A stretch of 64,000 nucleotides of DNA from Thalassospira profundimaris WP0211 (lineage in GTDB: Bacteria; Pseudomonadota; Alphaproteobacteria; Rhodospirillales; Thalassospiraceae): positions 1 to 64,000 of the forward strand of contig NZ_AMRN01000012.1 in the NCBI RefSeq assembly GCF_000300275.1, written 5' to 3'. Below are positions 26,724 through 34,988 of the stretch, one piece after another. The notes under the pieces are model-generated. The model was not told the DNA's origin, did no database searches, and was given only the letters and a program-made list of their open reading frames with translations. Position 1 is the stretch's first letter. The number at the start of each line of letters is the position of its first letter. The translations under genes were made by a program, and so were the position numbers.

Positions 26724-27482
26724 ATGACCAAAACAGCACTCATTACCGGCGCAACTTCTGGCTTTGGCGCGGCAACGGCCCGGCGTTTTGTCAAGGAAGG
26801 CTGGAAAGTCATCGTAACCGGCCGACGGGCCGAACGGCTTGACGCCCTTGTCGATGAACTCGGTGGCGCATCGGTTGCCCATGCACTTTGCTTTGATATT
26901 CAGGACGCCGATGTAACCCGGAACGCAATTGACAGCCTTCCGGCGGACTTCGCCGAGATCGATCTTCTGGTCAATAATGCCGGTTTGGCGCTGGGCACCG
27001 GTCCGGCACAGGAATGCAATCTGTCAGACTGGATGACGATGATCGACACCAATACCAAGGGCCTGGTCGCCATCACCCGCATCCTGCTTGATAAACTGAT
27101 CGAACGAAAAGGGGCGATTGTTAATCTGGCTTCCATCGCGTCGAACTGGCCTTATCCGGGCGGGAATGTCTATGGCGCGACCAAGGCGTTCGTTCAACAA
27201 TTCTCGCTGGGCATTCGTTGTGACCTTGCGGGCACGGGTGTTCGCGTCACCTCGATCGAGCCGGGGCTTTGTGAAAGCGAATTCACGCTGGTCCGAACCG
27301 GTGGCAACAAGGAAGCCTACGACAAGCTTTACAGTGGTGCCGATCCGATCCAGCCCGAAGACATCGCCGAAAGCATCTTCTGGGTGGCGAACTTGCCAGC
27401 GCATGTGAATGTCAACTCGCTGGAAGTCATGCCGGTCAGTCAAAGCTGGTCGCCGTTTGCCATTCATCGCAAGCAAGCCTGA
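26724..27482 (+). CDS. ydfG: NADP-dependent 3-hydroxy acid dehydrogenase (YdfG type)
   Basis: A 252-aa SDR that resembles E. coli YdfG along its whole length. It has an N-terminal ITGATSGFGAATARRF cofactor site, VNNAGLALG, a SIASNWPYPGGNVYGATKAF active site with YxxxK, and C-terminal LPAHVNVNSLEVMPV. YdfG reduces malonic semialdehyde to 3-hydroxypropionate and oxidises serine or allo-threonine. Here the neighbour makes a semialdehyde by transamination, so semialdehyde detoxification fits well. The ATG at 26724 with GGAG upstream gives the family's N-terminus. A longer frame into the TSUP gene is rejected. Confidence 0.88.
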   Translation: MTKTALITGATSGFGAATARRFVKEGWKVIVTGRRAERLDALVDELGGASVAHALCFDIQDADVTRNAIDSLPADFAEIDLLVNNAGLALGTGPAQECNLSDWMTMIDTNTKGLVAITRILLDKLIERKGAIVNLASIASNWPYPGGNVYGATKAFVQQFSLGIRCDLAGTGVRVTSIEPGLCESEFTLVRTGGNKEAYDKLYSGADPIQPEDIAESIFWVANLPAHVNVNSLEVMPVSQSWSPFAIHRKQA

Positions 27483-27499
27483 TCCCATATTTTGCACAT

Positions 27500-27560
27500 C
27501 CGTTGGTGAAGGTAACTTCTGTGTTAGAATGAGCTAACCCTCACCAACGGTTTTGCTTTT
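27500..27560 (+). terminator. Rho-independent terminator after ydfG
   Basis: CCGTTGGTGA (27500-27509) pairs perfectly with TCACCAACGG (27541-27550), with partial stem extension inward. It is followed by TTTTGCTTTT. It separates the amine locus from the two-component system. Confidence 0.82.
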
Positions 27561-27620
27561 CTCTTTCCGCTGAACTAAGCTTTTAAAAAAACAAAAAGCA
27601 TGTTTCATCGGAGGGACATC

Positions 27621-29054
27621 ATGAGATCGACCGTTCTGGGCGCGTCAGATGGGGCAGCGTCGCCTGTCGGCAATGACGCAAGCCATGGCGGGCCGGGGCC
27701 TGAATTTGGGCCGTGGCTTGAAAAGGCATCCATCCTGATCGTCGATGACGAACCGGGCATGCGCAATTTCCTTGTCCGTACCCTGGGGCCACGCGCCAAA
27801 CGCGTCGAAGAGGCTGCCGACTGCGAAGAGGCCACAGCCCTTCTTGACCAGCACCATTTTGATGTCGTCATCCTTGATAACATCATGCCCGGCAAAAGCG
27901 GGGTGGAATGGTTGACCGAACAGCGCGAAATCGGCTTTTTCTCCGACGCAATCCTGATGACGGCCTATGCCGATCTTGATACCGCCATCAAGGCGCTGCG
28001 TGCGGGGGCGGTCGACTTTGTCCTGAAACCATTTCGCTCCAACCAGATTTTGAACGCGGTGGCGCGCTGTCTGGATCGCATGCGGCTGCGCCGTGAAAAC
28101 CATGTGCTGCGCCACGAATTGCGGGCAACGTCTGATCATGTGTTGCTGCGTGACAAGCTGATTGGCTATTCGCCGCAAATTCAGGAAATCCGTGAAACCA
28201 TCGCCCGCGTGGCACCTCTTCCGACATCCATTCTGATTTCCGGGGAAAGTGGCACGGGCAAGGAAGTCACCGCACGTTCGTTGCATGCGCTTTCTGATCG
28301 CGCCGAAAAGCCGTTTGTTCCGATCAACTGTGCCGCCATTCCGTCTGAGATGATCGAGGCGGAATTGTTCGGTCACGTCAAAGGGGCCTTTACCGGCGCG
28401 CAATCCGCACGCGATGGGCTTTTCATGCATGCGCAGGGCGGAACCCTGTTTTTGGATGAAGTCGGTGAACTGTCGTTGGCGACCCAAAGCAAGCTTTTGC
28501 GCGCAATCGAAAGCCGCCGTGTCCGCCCGGTGGGTTCTGAACGCGAAGCACCTGTTGATTTGCGTTTTATCTTTGCCACCAACGCCGATCTTGAGGCTGA
28601 AGTCGAAGCCGGGCGTTTCAGGGCTGATCTGTTTTATCGCATCAATGTCATGCATATCGAAATGCCACCCCTTTCTGCCCGCGGGGATGATGTCCTTGAA
28701 CTGGCCGAGCTTTTCATGACCAAACTGTCCAAGCAGCTTGGCGTACGTGCCGTGCCCATGGATGCGGCTGTGCGTGCCGGACTGACACGCTATGACTGGC
28801 CGGGCAATGTGCGTGAATTGCGCAACCTGATTGAACGGACCCTGATCCTTGGCAAGTTCCCGGCGGAATTCCGCGATGAACTTGCCGATCAGGGATCGCA
28901 GGTTGACCGAGATGAAACGCTTGATGAGATGGAACGTCGTCACATTCTGGCGATGTTGCACAAGACCAATGGCAATCGCAACGAAGCCGCCAGACGGTTG
29001 GGGGTATCGCGCAAGACCATTGATCGCAAATGCGCAAGCTGGGAACAGGAATGA
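27621..29054 (+). CDS. NtrC/DctD-type sigma-54-dependent response regulator
   Basis: A 477-aa response regulator. The receiver domain spans about residues 35-155 (acidic pair D42/D43, phospho-acceptor D86 in VVILDNIMPG, Lys in FVLKPF). The AAA+ domain has Walker A GESGTGKE and the sigma-54 contact loop GAFTGA. The C-terminal Fis-type HTH reads NRNEAARRLGVSRKTI. With GAFTGA intact it should activate sigma-54 promoters. The start at 27621 has GGAGGG five bases upstream. The sensor kinase overlaps its stop by ATGA. The only sigma-54-like promoter found nearby is upstream of the MFS gene at 32064, the likely target. Confidence 0.95.
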   Translation: MRSTVLGASDGAASPVGNDASHGGPGPEFGPWLEKASILIVDDEPGMRNFLVRTLGPRAKRVEEAADCEEATALLDQHHFDVVILDNIMPGKSGVEWLTEQREIGFFSDAILMTAYADLDTAIKALRAGAVDFVLKPFRSNQILNAVARCLDRMRLRRENHVLRHELRATSDHVLLRDKLIGYSPQIQEIRETIARVAPLPTSILISGESGTGKEVTARSLHALSDRAEKPFVPINCAAIPSEMIEAELFGHVKGAFTGAQSARDGLFMHAQGGTLFLDEVGELSLATQSKLLRAIESRRVRPVGSEREAPVDLRFIFATNADLEAEVEAGRFRADLFYRINVMHIEMPPLSARGDDVLELAELFMTKLSKQLGVRAVPMDAAVRAGLTRYDWPGNVRELRNLIERTLILGKFPAEFRDELADQGSQVDRDETLDEMERRHILAMLHKTNGNRNEAARRLGVSRKTIDRKCASWEQE

Positions 29055-31063
29055 CCGACGCGTCATTGTCGGGCGCCACCAAGCCCCCCGCCAAAAGAAC
29101 ACGATCCGTTCGTTTTAAGTTGCTGGCGATTGCGCTTTTGCCGACGCTTGTGATCCTGCCATTGTTGCTTGGCGTGATGATGGTGCGGTGGAATACCAAG
29201 TTCGATGCGCTGTTAACATCAAAGGTCAGTGGCGATCTGACGATTGCCCATCAGTACTTCACGCATATCCTTGAAAATACCGGCGAACAGATCCAGGCAC
29301 TTGGCCAATCGGTCGCCTTTCGCGAAGTGCTCGCCAAAGGTGATGTTGCGGAGGTCGACCGCCTGCTTGCAGAACGTCAAAGCAAGCTTGGCCTTGATTT
29401 CCTCTATCTGTCACCCGCGCTGGGTGGCACAGGTTCTGGCCAACCCGATGCGGACTGGCCGGTGATTGCCAGTGCCTTGCGCGGGCAATCGATGACCAGC
29501 ATCGATATTTTCAGCAACAGCGACCTAGCGGCGATTTCGCCCGATCTGGCCGAACGCGCACATCTCGATCTGATTGATACGCCCAATGCCGTGCCCTCGA
29601 CACGCAATGCTGAAACGCGCGGCATGGTTGTGCATTCGGCAAGCCATGTTGAATTGCCAAACGGGCAAAATGCCGCCTTGGTCGGGGGTATTTTGCTCAA
29701 CCAGAATTTGGCGTTCATCGATACGATCAACGATCTTGTCTATCGCCAAAGCAGCCTGCCCGAAGGCAGTCAGGGAACGGCGACCCTTTTCCTTGATGAT
29801 GTGCGTGTCAGTACCAATGTCCGCCTGTTTGCCGATCGTCGCGCCCTTGGTACGCGGGTTTCAAGTGCGGTGCGCAAAACTGTCCTTGAGGATGGCCAAG
29901 TCTGGCTTGATCGCGCCTTTGTGGTCAATGACTGGTATATCTCGGCTTATGAGCCGATCAAGGACAGCTATGGCAAACGGGTTGGTATGCTGTATGTCGG
30001 GTTTCTTGAAGCCCCGTTTGCCCAGACAAAGTATGAAAGCCTTCTGATCCTGATCGGGGCGTTTTTGTTTGTCGCGGCCCTGTCGGTGCCAATCTTCCTG
30101 CGCTGGGCGCGGGGTATTTTCAAACCGCTTGAACGCATGGCCAATACCATTGGTCGGGTTGAAAACGGCGATCTGTCGGCCAGAACCAACATTGATCAGG
30201 TGCAGGACGAGATCGCCCTTGTGGCCGACCATCTTGATGACCTTTTGGATCAGGTGCAAGAACGCGATAAACGTTTGCGCGCCTGGAACGATCAGCTAAA
30301 TGAACGGGTTGATGCCCGCACCAGCGAACTGCGCGAAGCCAATCGCCAGCTCGAAGCTACCACAAGACAACTGATCATGTCCGAAAAGCTTGCGGCCATT
30401 GGGGAAATCACCGCCGGTGTGGCGCATGAAATCAACAATCCGGTGGCGGTGCTTCAGGGCAACTTGGATGTTCTCCGTGATTTGTTGGGCGAACATGCCC
30501 GATTGGGTGATACCGAATTCCGCCTGATTGATGAGCAGGTCAATCGCATTAATCTGATCGTGACGAAGCTCCTGCAATTCGCCAAGCCCGAAGAATATGC
30601 CGGATATGTCGAACGCCATAGCGTGGCCGACGTGATTGACGATTGCATGCCGCTAGTCGCCCATCTGCTCAGCCGGGCGGATATAGACGTCGTGCGCGAA
30701 CATCATTCAACCCGGCTGGTTTTGATGAACCGGACCGAGTTGCAGCAGGTTCTGGTCAATCTGATGGTCAATGCCCTGCATGCCATGTCCGAACGCGGGA
30801 CGCTGACCCTGACCGATATTGATCAGGATCGCGATGGCCTGCCGGGCATTCTGATCACGGTGCGCGATACCGGATCAGGTATGGATGCCGGCGTGCTGAA
30901 CCGTATCTTTGATCCGTTCTATACCACCAAACGGCGCGAAGGGACGGGGCTTGGTCTGTCGATTACCAAGACCCTGATTGATCGACAGGGCGGCGGGCTT
31001 GAAGTCGAAAGCAAGCCCGGAAAGGGCACCACATTCATGATCTGGCTGCCGGAGGCGGATTAG
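29051..31063 (+). CDS. Membrane sensor histidine kinase (DctB-like, HAMP)
   Basis: A 670-aa sensor. Transmembrane helix 1 is about residues 23-47. A periplasmic domain of about 280 residues follows (Cache-like by length and predicted fold), then helix 2 (about 329-350), HAMP, and a coiled coil rich in Glu/Arg. HisKA carries phospho-acceptor His459 in GVAHEINNPVAVLQ. HATPase has an N box (NLMVNALHAM) and G boxes (DTGSGMDAG, GTGLGLSI). It starts by ATGA overlap with the NtrC-type gene. The large periplasmic domain suggests it senses a small external carboxylate. Given the downstream oxalate/formate-family transporter, oxalate or a related acid is a reasonable candidate, but unproven. Confidence 0.93.
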   Translation: MTDASLSGATKPPAKRTRSVRFKLLAIALLPTLVILPLLLGVMMVRWNTKFDALLTSKVSGDLTIAHQYFTHILENTGEQIQALGQSVAFREVLAKGDVAEVDRLLAERQSKLGLDFLYLSPALGGTGSGQPDADWPVIASALRGQSMTSIDIFSNSDLAAISPDLAERAHLDLIDTPNAVPSTRNAETRGMVVHSASHVELPNGQNAALVGGILLNQNLAFIDTINDLVYRQSSLPEGSQGTATLFLDDVRVSTNVRLFADRRALGTRVSSAVRKTVLEDGQVWLDRAFVVNDWYISAYEPIKDSYGKRVGMLYVGFLEAPFAQTKYESLLILIGAFLFVAALSVPIFLRWARGIFKPLERMANTIGRVENGDLSARTNIDQVQDEIALVADHLDDLLDQVQERDKRLRAWNDQLNERVDARTSELREANRQLEATTRQLIMSEKLAAIGEITAGVAHEINNPVAVLQGNLDVLRDLLGEHARLGDTEFRLIDEQVNRINLIVTKLLQFAKPEEYAGYVERHSVADVIDDCMPLVAHLLSRADIDVVREHHSTRLVLMNRTELQQVLVNLMVNALHAMSERGTLTLTDIDQDRDGLPGILITVRDTGSGMDAGVLNRIFDPFYTTKRREGTGLGLSITKTLIDRQGGGLEVESKPGKGTTFMIWLPEAD

Positions 31064-31086
31064 GGCCAGACCGGGCGCCGGGCCGA

Positions 31087-31653
31087 TTACTTTGTTGGGC
31101 TTTTCGGAGTGCCTGCACGCAGCCATTCCTTTTTCAGAATGGCATACACAAAAGTGTTTTCGTATTTGGTGGTGCCGTCGGGGTTGTTAACAAACGAAAT
31201 AAACTCCTCAAAGCAAGCCTCTTTGCGCATGCCAAGTTTCTCGCACAGCTTCTGCGATTTGAAATTGTTGTCCTCGACATAGGCATAAAGCCTTCTTGCG
31301 TCGCGCTGTGTGAACAGATGGTCAAACAAGGCTTGTGCGCTTTCACTGGCATATCCCTTGCCTTCAACCTTTTCGTTGAAGTTCCAGCCGACGGAAAAGG
31401 TGTCGGCTTGTTCCGGGCCATCGTGATGAAGCAACAGTTCACCAATTAAGGCTCCTGTTTCTTTCAGGCAGACCGCAAGACACGTCTTATCCTTTGCACG
31501 TTTCCGCGCCTTTGCCTTCGCTTGTTCCAGCGTTGTGACTTTGTCATCCATAAAGCAGTTTACGCGCGGGTTCGAAATGTACTCGAACAGTTCTGCGGCA
31601 TCAGCTTCAACAAAGGGTCTGATGATCAATCTGTCCGTGATGATGTCGCTCAT
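31087..31653 (-). CDS. GNAT-family N-acetyltransferase (RimJ/RimL-like)
   Basis: A 188-aa acetyltransferase. The N-terminus SDIITDRLIIRPF, the central GWNFNEKVEGKGYASESAQALF acetyl-CoA loop and the NFKSQKLCEKLGM segment are typical of the RimJ/RimL and spectinomycin-type GNAT group. The start at 31653 has AAGGA upstream. A longer frame adding 13 residues is less likely. It is convergent with the sensor kinase (23 bp apart) and divergent from the sigma-54 promoter region. Substrate unknown. No link to the neighbouring pathway is evident. Confidence 0.85.
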   Translation of the reverse strand: MSDIITDRLIIRPFVEADAAELFEYISNPRVNCFMDDKVTTLEQAKAKARKRAKDKTCLAVCLKETGALIGELLLHHDGPEQADTFSVGWNFNEKVEGKGYASESAQALFDHLFTQRDARRLYAYVEDNNFKSQKLCEKLGMRKEACFEEFISFVNNPDGTTKYENTFVYAILKKEWLRAGTPKSPTK

Positions 31654-31822
31654 ATGCGTCCTTCGCGGGTAGGCGGATGGTGACAGGCTCATCGCCCTTT
31701 CTTACTAAAGCGGTACGCGCAATGAAAAGGGTTATCGCAGCGTGATTTTTCAATCCCCTACAATCCTGTCCAAACCCGGAACGCGCGTTGGGGCATCGCA
31801 TTGAAATTGCTGCGGTTGCGAG

Positions 31823-31879
31823 TGGACATTTTGTCCATTTGCACGTTATCCGCGAAAAAAGATATGGACATTTTGTCCA
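31823..31879 (+). promoter_or_regulatory. Two identical palindromes, likely upstream activator sites
   Basis: TGGACATTTTGTCCA occurs at 31823-31837 and again at 31865-31879. Each is a perfect TGGACA-N3-TGTCCA palindrome, with centres 42 bp apart (about four helical turns). They lie about 100 and 142 bp upstream of the start predicted from the sigma-54 element at 31946, the usual distance for NtrC-type enhancer sites. The regulator encoded at 27621 is the natural candidate. Confidence 0.8.
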
Positions 31880-31945
31880 TGCGTGTGCGCTGCAACAGTC
31901 CATTTCAGTTTGGAAGAATGACAGAAAACGGCGCTTGTTATGCAA

Positions 31946-31960
31946 TGGCATGGCGATTGC
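31946..31960 (+). promoter_or_regulatory. Sigma-54 (-24/-12) promoter of the MFS gene
   Basis: TGGCATGGCGATTGC has GG at 31947-31948 and GC at 31959-31960 with exactly ten bases between. It matches TGGCAYG-N4-TTGC except for T at the variable C. It predicts a transcription start near 31972 and a leader of about 90 bases before the ATG at 32064. The 410-bp gap 31654-32063 holds this element and the two palindromes. Nothing else is clear. Confidence 0.8.
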
Positions 31961-32063
31961 GATGTTGAGAGTTCCGGATTTAACCGTGTTTGCCCTGCAC
32001 CATGACCGATTGTGCGACGGGGAAGGGCAAGGAAAATCCAAAGACCGGGAGGACAACATCGCT

Positions 32064-33788
32064 ATGTTTGACAAGCTCAAAAAAGAACACATCGTCGCTG
32101 GTGACGATTTCAATCGCTGGAAAGTGCCACCAGCATCCATTGCTATTCATTTGTGTATTGGCTCCGTCTACGCTTGGAGCATCTTCAACCCGCCACTGAT
32201 CAAGGAATTTGGCGTGGTCAGTGCTAGCTCCGGTGACTGGGGCCTGCAATCCGTTGTCTGGATTTTCTCTGTTGCCATCGTCTTCCTTGGCCTTGCGGCG
32301 GCATTTGGCGGCAAATGGCTTGAAGAAGTCGGCCCGCGTATGGTCGGTGTCGTTGCCGCCTTTTGCTGGGGTGGTGGTTTCATCATCGGTGGCCTTGGCA
32401 TCATGACCCATCAGCTTTGGCTGGTATATCTCGGCTATGGCGCGCTTGGCGGCTGTGGTCTTGGTCTTGGCTATGTATCGCCGGTATCAACGCTTATTCG
32501 CTGGTTCCCGGACCGCCGTGGTATGGCAACCGGCATGGCGATCATGGGCTTTGGCGGCGGTGCGATGATCGCAACTCCGATCAAGGAAGGCCTGCTGTCG
32601 GCGTTCTATAAGGTGCCGGAATATCTTGGCCCGGAAAGTGCCGTAAACCTCGTGACCGAGGGCGGCAAACGCATGGCCGAAGTCGGTGGCCAGATGGTTG
32701 AAGTCGTGGTTGCCGGTGCCGCACAGGTTGCCTCGGCTCCGGTGCCGATCGAAGAGGGCGTTTATGTTGTCGGAACCGGGAACACCGGTGCGGCTGCGAC
32801 CTTCTTTACGCTTGGTGTTGCCTATTTCATCGTGATGGTTATTGCGGCCTTTTCCTATCGCGTGCCGCGCGAAGGCTGGCTTCCGGCTGGTTGGACGCCG
32901 CCGACCGCGGATGCCGCATCCAAACGCATGATTACGCATGCGAACGTTCATATCGATCAGGCGCTTAAAACGCCGCAATTCTACCTGCTGTGGATTGTGC
33001 TGTGCTTTAACGTGACGGCGGGTATCGGGGTGATTGGCGTTGCCAAAACCATGATGACCGAAATCTTTGGCACGACCTTGCCGCTGGTTGTGAACTCTGC
33101 CTTTGCGGCGACCTATGTGTTCATGATTTCGGTCTTTAACATGTGCGGTCGTTTCTTCTGGGCGTCGATGTCGGATTATATCGGGCGCAAGAACACCTAT
33201 TACTGCTTCTTCATTCTGGGCATCGCGCTTTATCTGTCGATCCCGTTTGCCGCAGAACAGGTCAGCATCAACCCGGCTGTAACATGGCTTGTCATGTTCT
33301 ATGCCGCAACCATGATCATCTTCACGATGTATGGCGGTGGCTTTGCAACCATTCCGGCCTATCTTGCCGATATCTTTGGCACCAAATATGTCGGTGGTAT
33401 CCATGGTCGTCTTCTGACCGCATGGAGCACGGCCGGTGTTCTTGGTCCGCTTGCCATCACCCAGTTGCGTCAAGCCTCGGTCACAAGTTCGATCAAGGAT
33501 CTGGCCTCAAAGGTGGATCCGGCGGCCTTCCAGGAAAAGTTCGGTGCCGGTATTGCCCAGCTTGATCAACTGGTTGCGGCCAAAACGGTGACCATCGGGC
33601 GTCTGATGGAAATCGCACCGGCAGGGACGGTTGATCCGACCTCAAGCCTCTATAACACCACCATGTATGCCATGGCGGCTTTGCTTGCGATTGCGTTGGT
33701 CGCCAACAAGCTGGTCAGCCCGATCCATGAAAAGCATCACATGGAAACGCAGCAAGCTGGCGGAAGCGAGGCTCCGTCCAAGGCCTAA
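32064..33788 (+). CDS. Oxalate/formate antiporter family MFS transporter
   Basis: A 574-aa major facilitator of the OFA group. After a short cytoplasmic N-terminus come about twelve hydrophobic segments, the early CIGSVYAWSIFNPPLIKEFG signature and the loop-2/3 motif RWFPDRRGMATGMAIMGFG typical of OFA proteins. A long hydrophilic-to-amphipathic insert lies between helices 6 and 7 (residues about 175-235), and the tail is His/Glu-rich. GGGAGG lies ten bases before the ATG. Much earlier in-frame starts run through the sigma-54 promoter and are rejected. It likely moves a small mono- or dicarboxylate (oxalate, formate or similar). It is probably induced through the adjacent two-component system. 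Confidence 0.9.
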   Translation: MFDKLKKEHIVAGDDFNRWKVPPASIAIHLCIGSVYAWSIFNPPLIKEFGVVSASSGDWGLQSVVWIFSVAIVFLGLAAAFGGKWLEEVGPRMVGVVAAFCWGGGFIIGGLGIMTHQLWLVYLGYGALGGCGLGLGYVSPVSTLIRWFPDRRGMATGMAIMGFGGGAMIATPIKEGLLSAFYKVPEYLGPESAVNLVTEGGKRMAEVGGQMVEVVVAGAAQVASAPVPIEEGVYVVGTGNTGAAATFFTLGVAYFIVMVIAAFSYRVPREGWLPAGWTPPTADAASKRMITHANVHIDQALKTPQFYLLWIVLCFNVTAGIGVIGVAKTMMTEIFGTTLPLVVNSAFAATYVFMISVFNMCGRFFWASMSDYIGRKNTYYCFFILGIALYLSIPFAAEQVSINPAVTWLVMFYAATMIIFTMYGGGFATIPAYLADIFGTKYVGGIHGRLLTAWSTAGVLGPLAITQLRQASVTSSIKDLASKVDPAAFQEKFGAGIAQLDQLVAAKTVTIGRLMEIAPAGTVDPTSSLYNTTMYAMAALLAIALVANKLVSPIHEKHHMETQQAGGSEAPSKA

Positions 33789-33797
33789 CCTGACCAA

Positions 33798-33836
33798 GGG
33801 CGCTGGCCGATATACCCATGGCCAGCGCCCGTTTTG
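33798..33836 (+). terminator. Rho-independent terminator after the MFS gene
   Basis: GGGCGCTGGCC (33798-33808) pairs perfectly with GGCCAGCGCCC (33820-33830), followed by GTTTTG. It closes the MFS transcription unit. Confidence 0.88.
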
Positions 33837-33895
33837 CCGGTTCCACTTTCCAGCAAAACAGGGCATGAGTGGGACATCATGCCAAAGCGTCAGGG

Positions 33896-33982
33896 GCAGA
33901 TCCGGGTTCTGTTCATCCGGCCCGGATCTGCGTTCTGTTGCAGGAATAACCTTTATGCCCGAAGGGGTAATCGGTTATCCTG
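33896..33982. promoter_or_regulatory. Two inverted repeats upstream of the LysR gene
   Basis: GCAGATCCGGG (33896-33906) and CCCGGATCTGC (33921-33931) are perfect arms. CAGGAATAACC (33941-33951) and GGTTATCCTG (33973-33982) form a second pair with a one-base bulge. Either may be an autoregulatory LysR site or a leader structure. There is no T-run. The 307-bp gap 33789-34095 holds these and the terminator. Confidence 0.45.
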
Positions 33983-34095
33983 CAACCAGAACACTTCCCC
34001 GCGACGTAGAGTGTTCAGTCAAAAACAAAGCGACCCGAAAACGGGATCGCGATCACCGCCATAAAAAGCATCCGCCTTGCGATGCCGGATACGCC

Positions 34096-34983
34096 ATGAT
34101 TGATAAACTCGAAATGTTTATGGTTCTCGCCCGCGAGCAGCATTTTGGACATGCTGCCGAACATTGCGGCGTGACCCAGCCAACCCTTTCAAGCGCCCTG
34201 CGCCAGCTTGAAGATCATCTTGGCGTCGTGTTGGTCAAACGCGGGTCGCGCTATCAGGGGCTGACACCCGAAGGCGAACGGGTTCTCGAATGGGCGCGCC
34301 ATATCGTCGGCAGCACCCGATCCATGCGCGATGAAATGCGCGCCATGCGCTTTGGCCTGACCGGGCAGGTGCAGATTGCCGTCATACCGACCGCCCTTGC
34401 GATGGTCCATGAATTGACCACACCGTTTCGCGAAAAACACCCCGATGTCAGCTTTGCCATCCTGTCGCGGACCTCGGTCGAAATTCAGGCATTGCTTGAT
34501 GATCTTCGCATTGATGCCGGGATTACCTATCTTGATAACGAACCCCTGGGGCGTGTCACCGCCATTCCGCTTTATCGGGAACGCTATCATCTGGTGACGT
34601 CCAACATGGACGATCTGGCCGGAAGTGACACAATTACCTGGCGCGAAGCCGCCAAACTGCCGCTTTGTCTTTTGACGCCTGATATGCAGAACCGCCGCAT
34701 CATTGATCAGCATCTTGATGCTGTTGGCGCGAAAGTCAGTGCGACGCTTGAAAGCGATTCCATGATTGCGCTGTTCACCCATGTGCAAACCGGTAACTGG
34801 GCCAGCATCATGCCGGAAAAAATGGTCGAAAGTTTCGGGATGCGCGACCGGGTCAAATCAATCCCGATTATTGAACCGGATGCGACCCACACAGTTGGCT
34901 TGATCGCGGCAAAACGAGAGCCTGCAACCCCGGTTGTTTCTGCCTTGTTGAAAGAAGCAATGAAGTTCAGTTTGGATGCATAA
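34096..34983 (+). CDS. LysR-family transcriptional regulator (formate dehydrogenase locus)
   Basis: A 295-aa LysR-type regulator. The N-terminal HTH (HFGHAAEHCGVTQPTLSSALRQLEDHLGVVLVKR) has the family's conserved pattern, and a substrate-binding domain of about 200 residues follows. Start codon ATG at 34096 gives MIDKLEMFMVLA, the usual opening. Longer in-frame starts run back into the MFS gene. It precedes the fds operon in the same direction with one unrecognised gene between, an arrangement like the fdsR-fds loci of other proteobacteria. It probably activates formate dehydrogenase in response to formate. That is inference. Confidence 0.9.
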   Translation: MIDKLEMFMVLAREQHFGHAAEHCGVTQPTLSSALRQLEDHLGVVLVKRGSRYQGLTPEGERVLEWARHIVGSTRSMRDEMRAMRFGLTGQVQIAVIPTALAMVHELTTPFREKHPDVSFAILSRTSVEIQALLDDLRIDAGITYLDNEPLGRVTAIPLYRERYHLVTSNMDDLAGSDTITWREAAKLPLCLLTPDMQNRRIIDQHLDAVGAKVSATLESDSMIALFTHVQTGNWASIMPEKMVESFGMRDRVKSIPIIEPDATHTVGLIAAKREPATPVVSALLKEAMKFSLDA

Positions 34984-34988
34984 GTGAT

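Noticed and set aside
27645-29102. 485-aa minus-strand frame opposite the NtrC-type regulator
   Set aside because: Antisense shadow of a gene with receiver, AAA+ and HTH motifs; the translation is Arg/His/Gln-rich with no fold signature.
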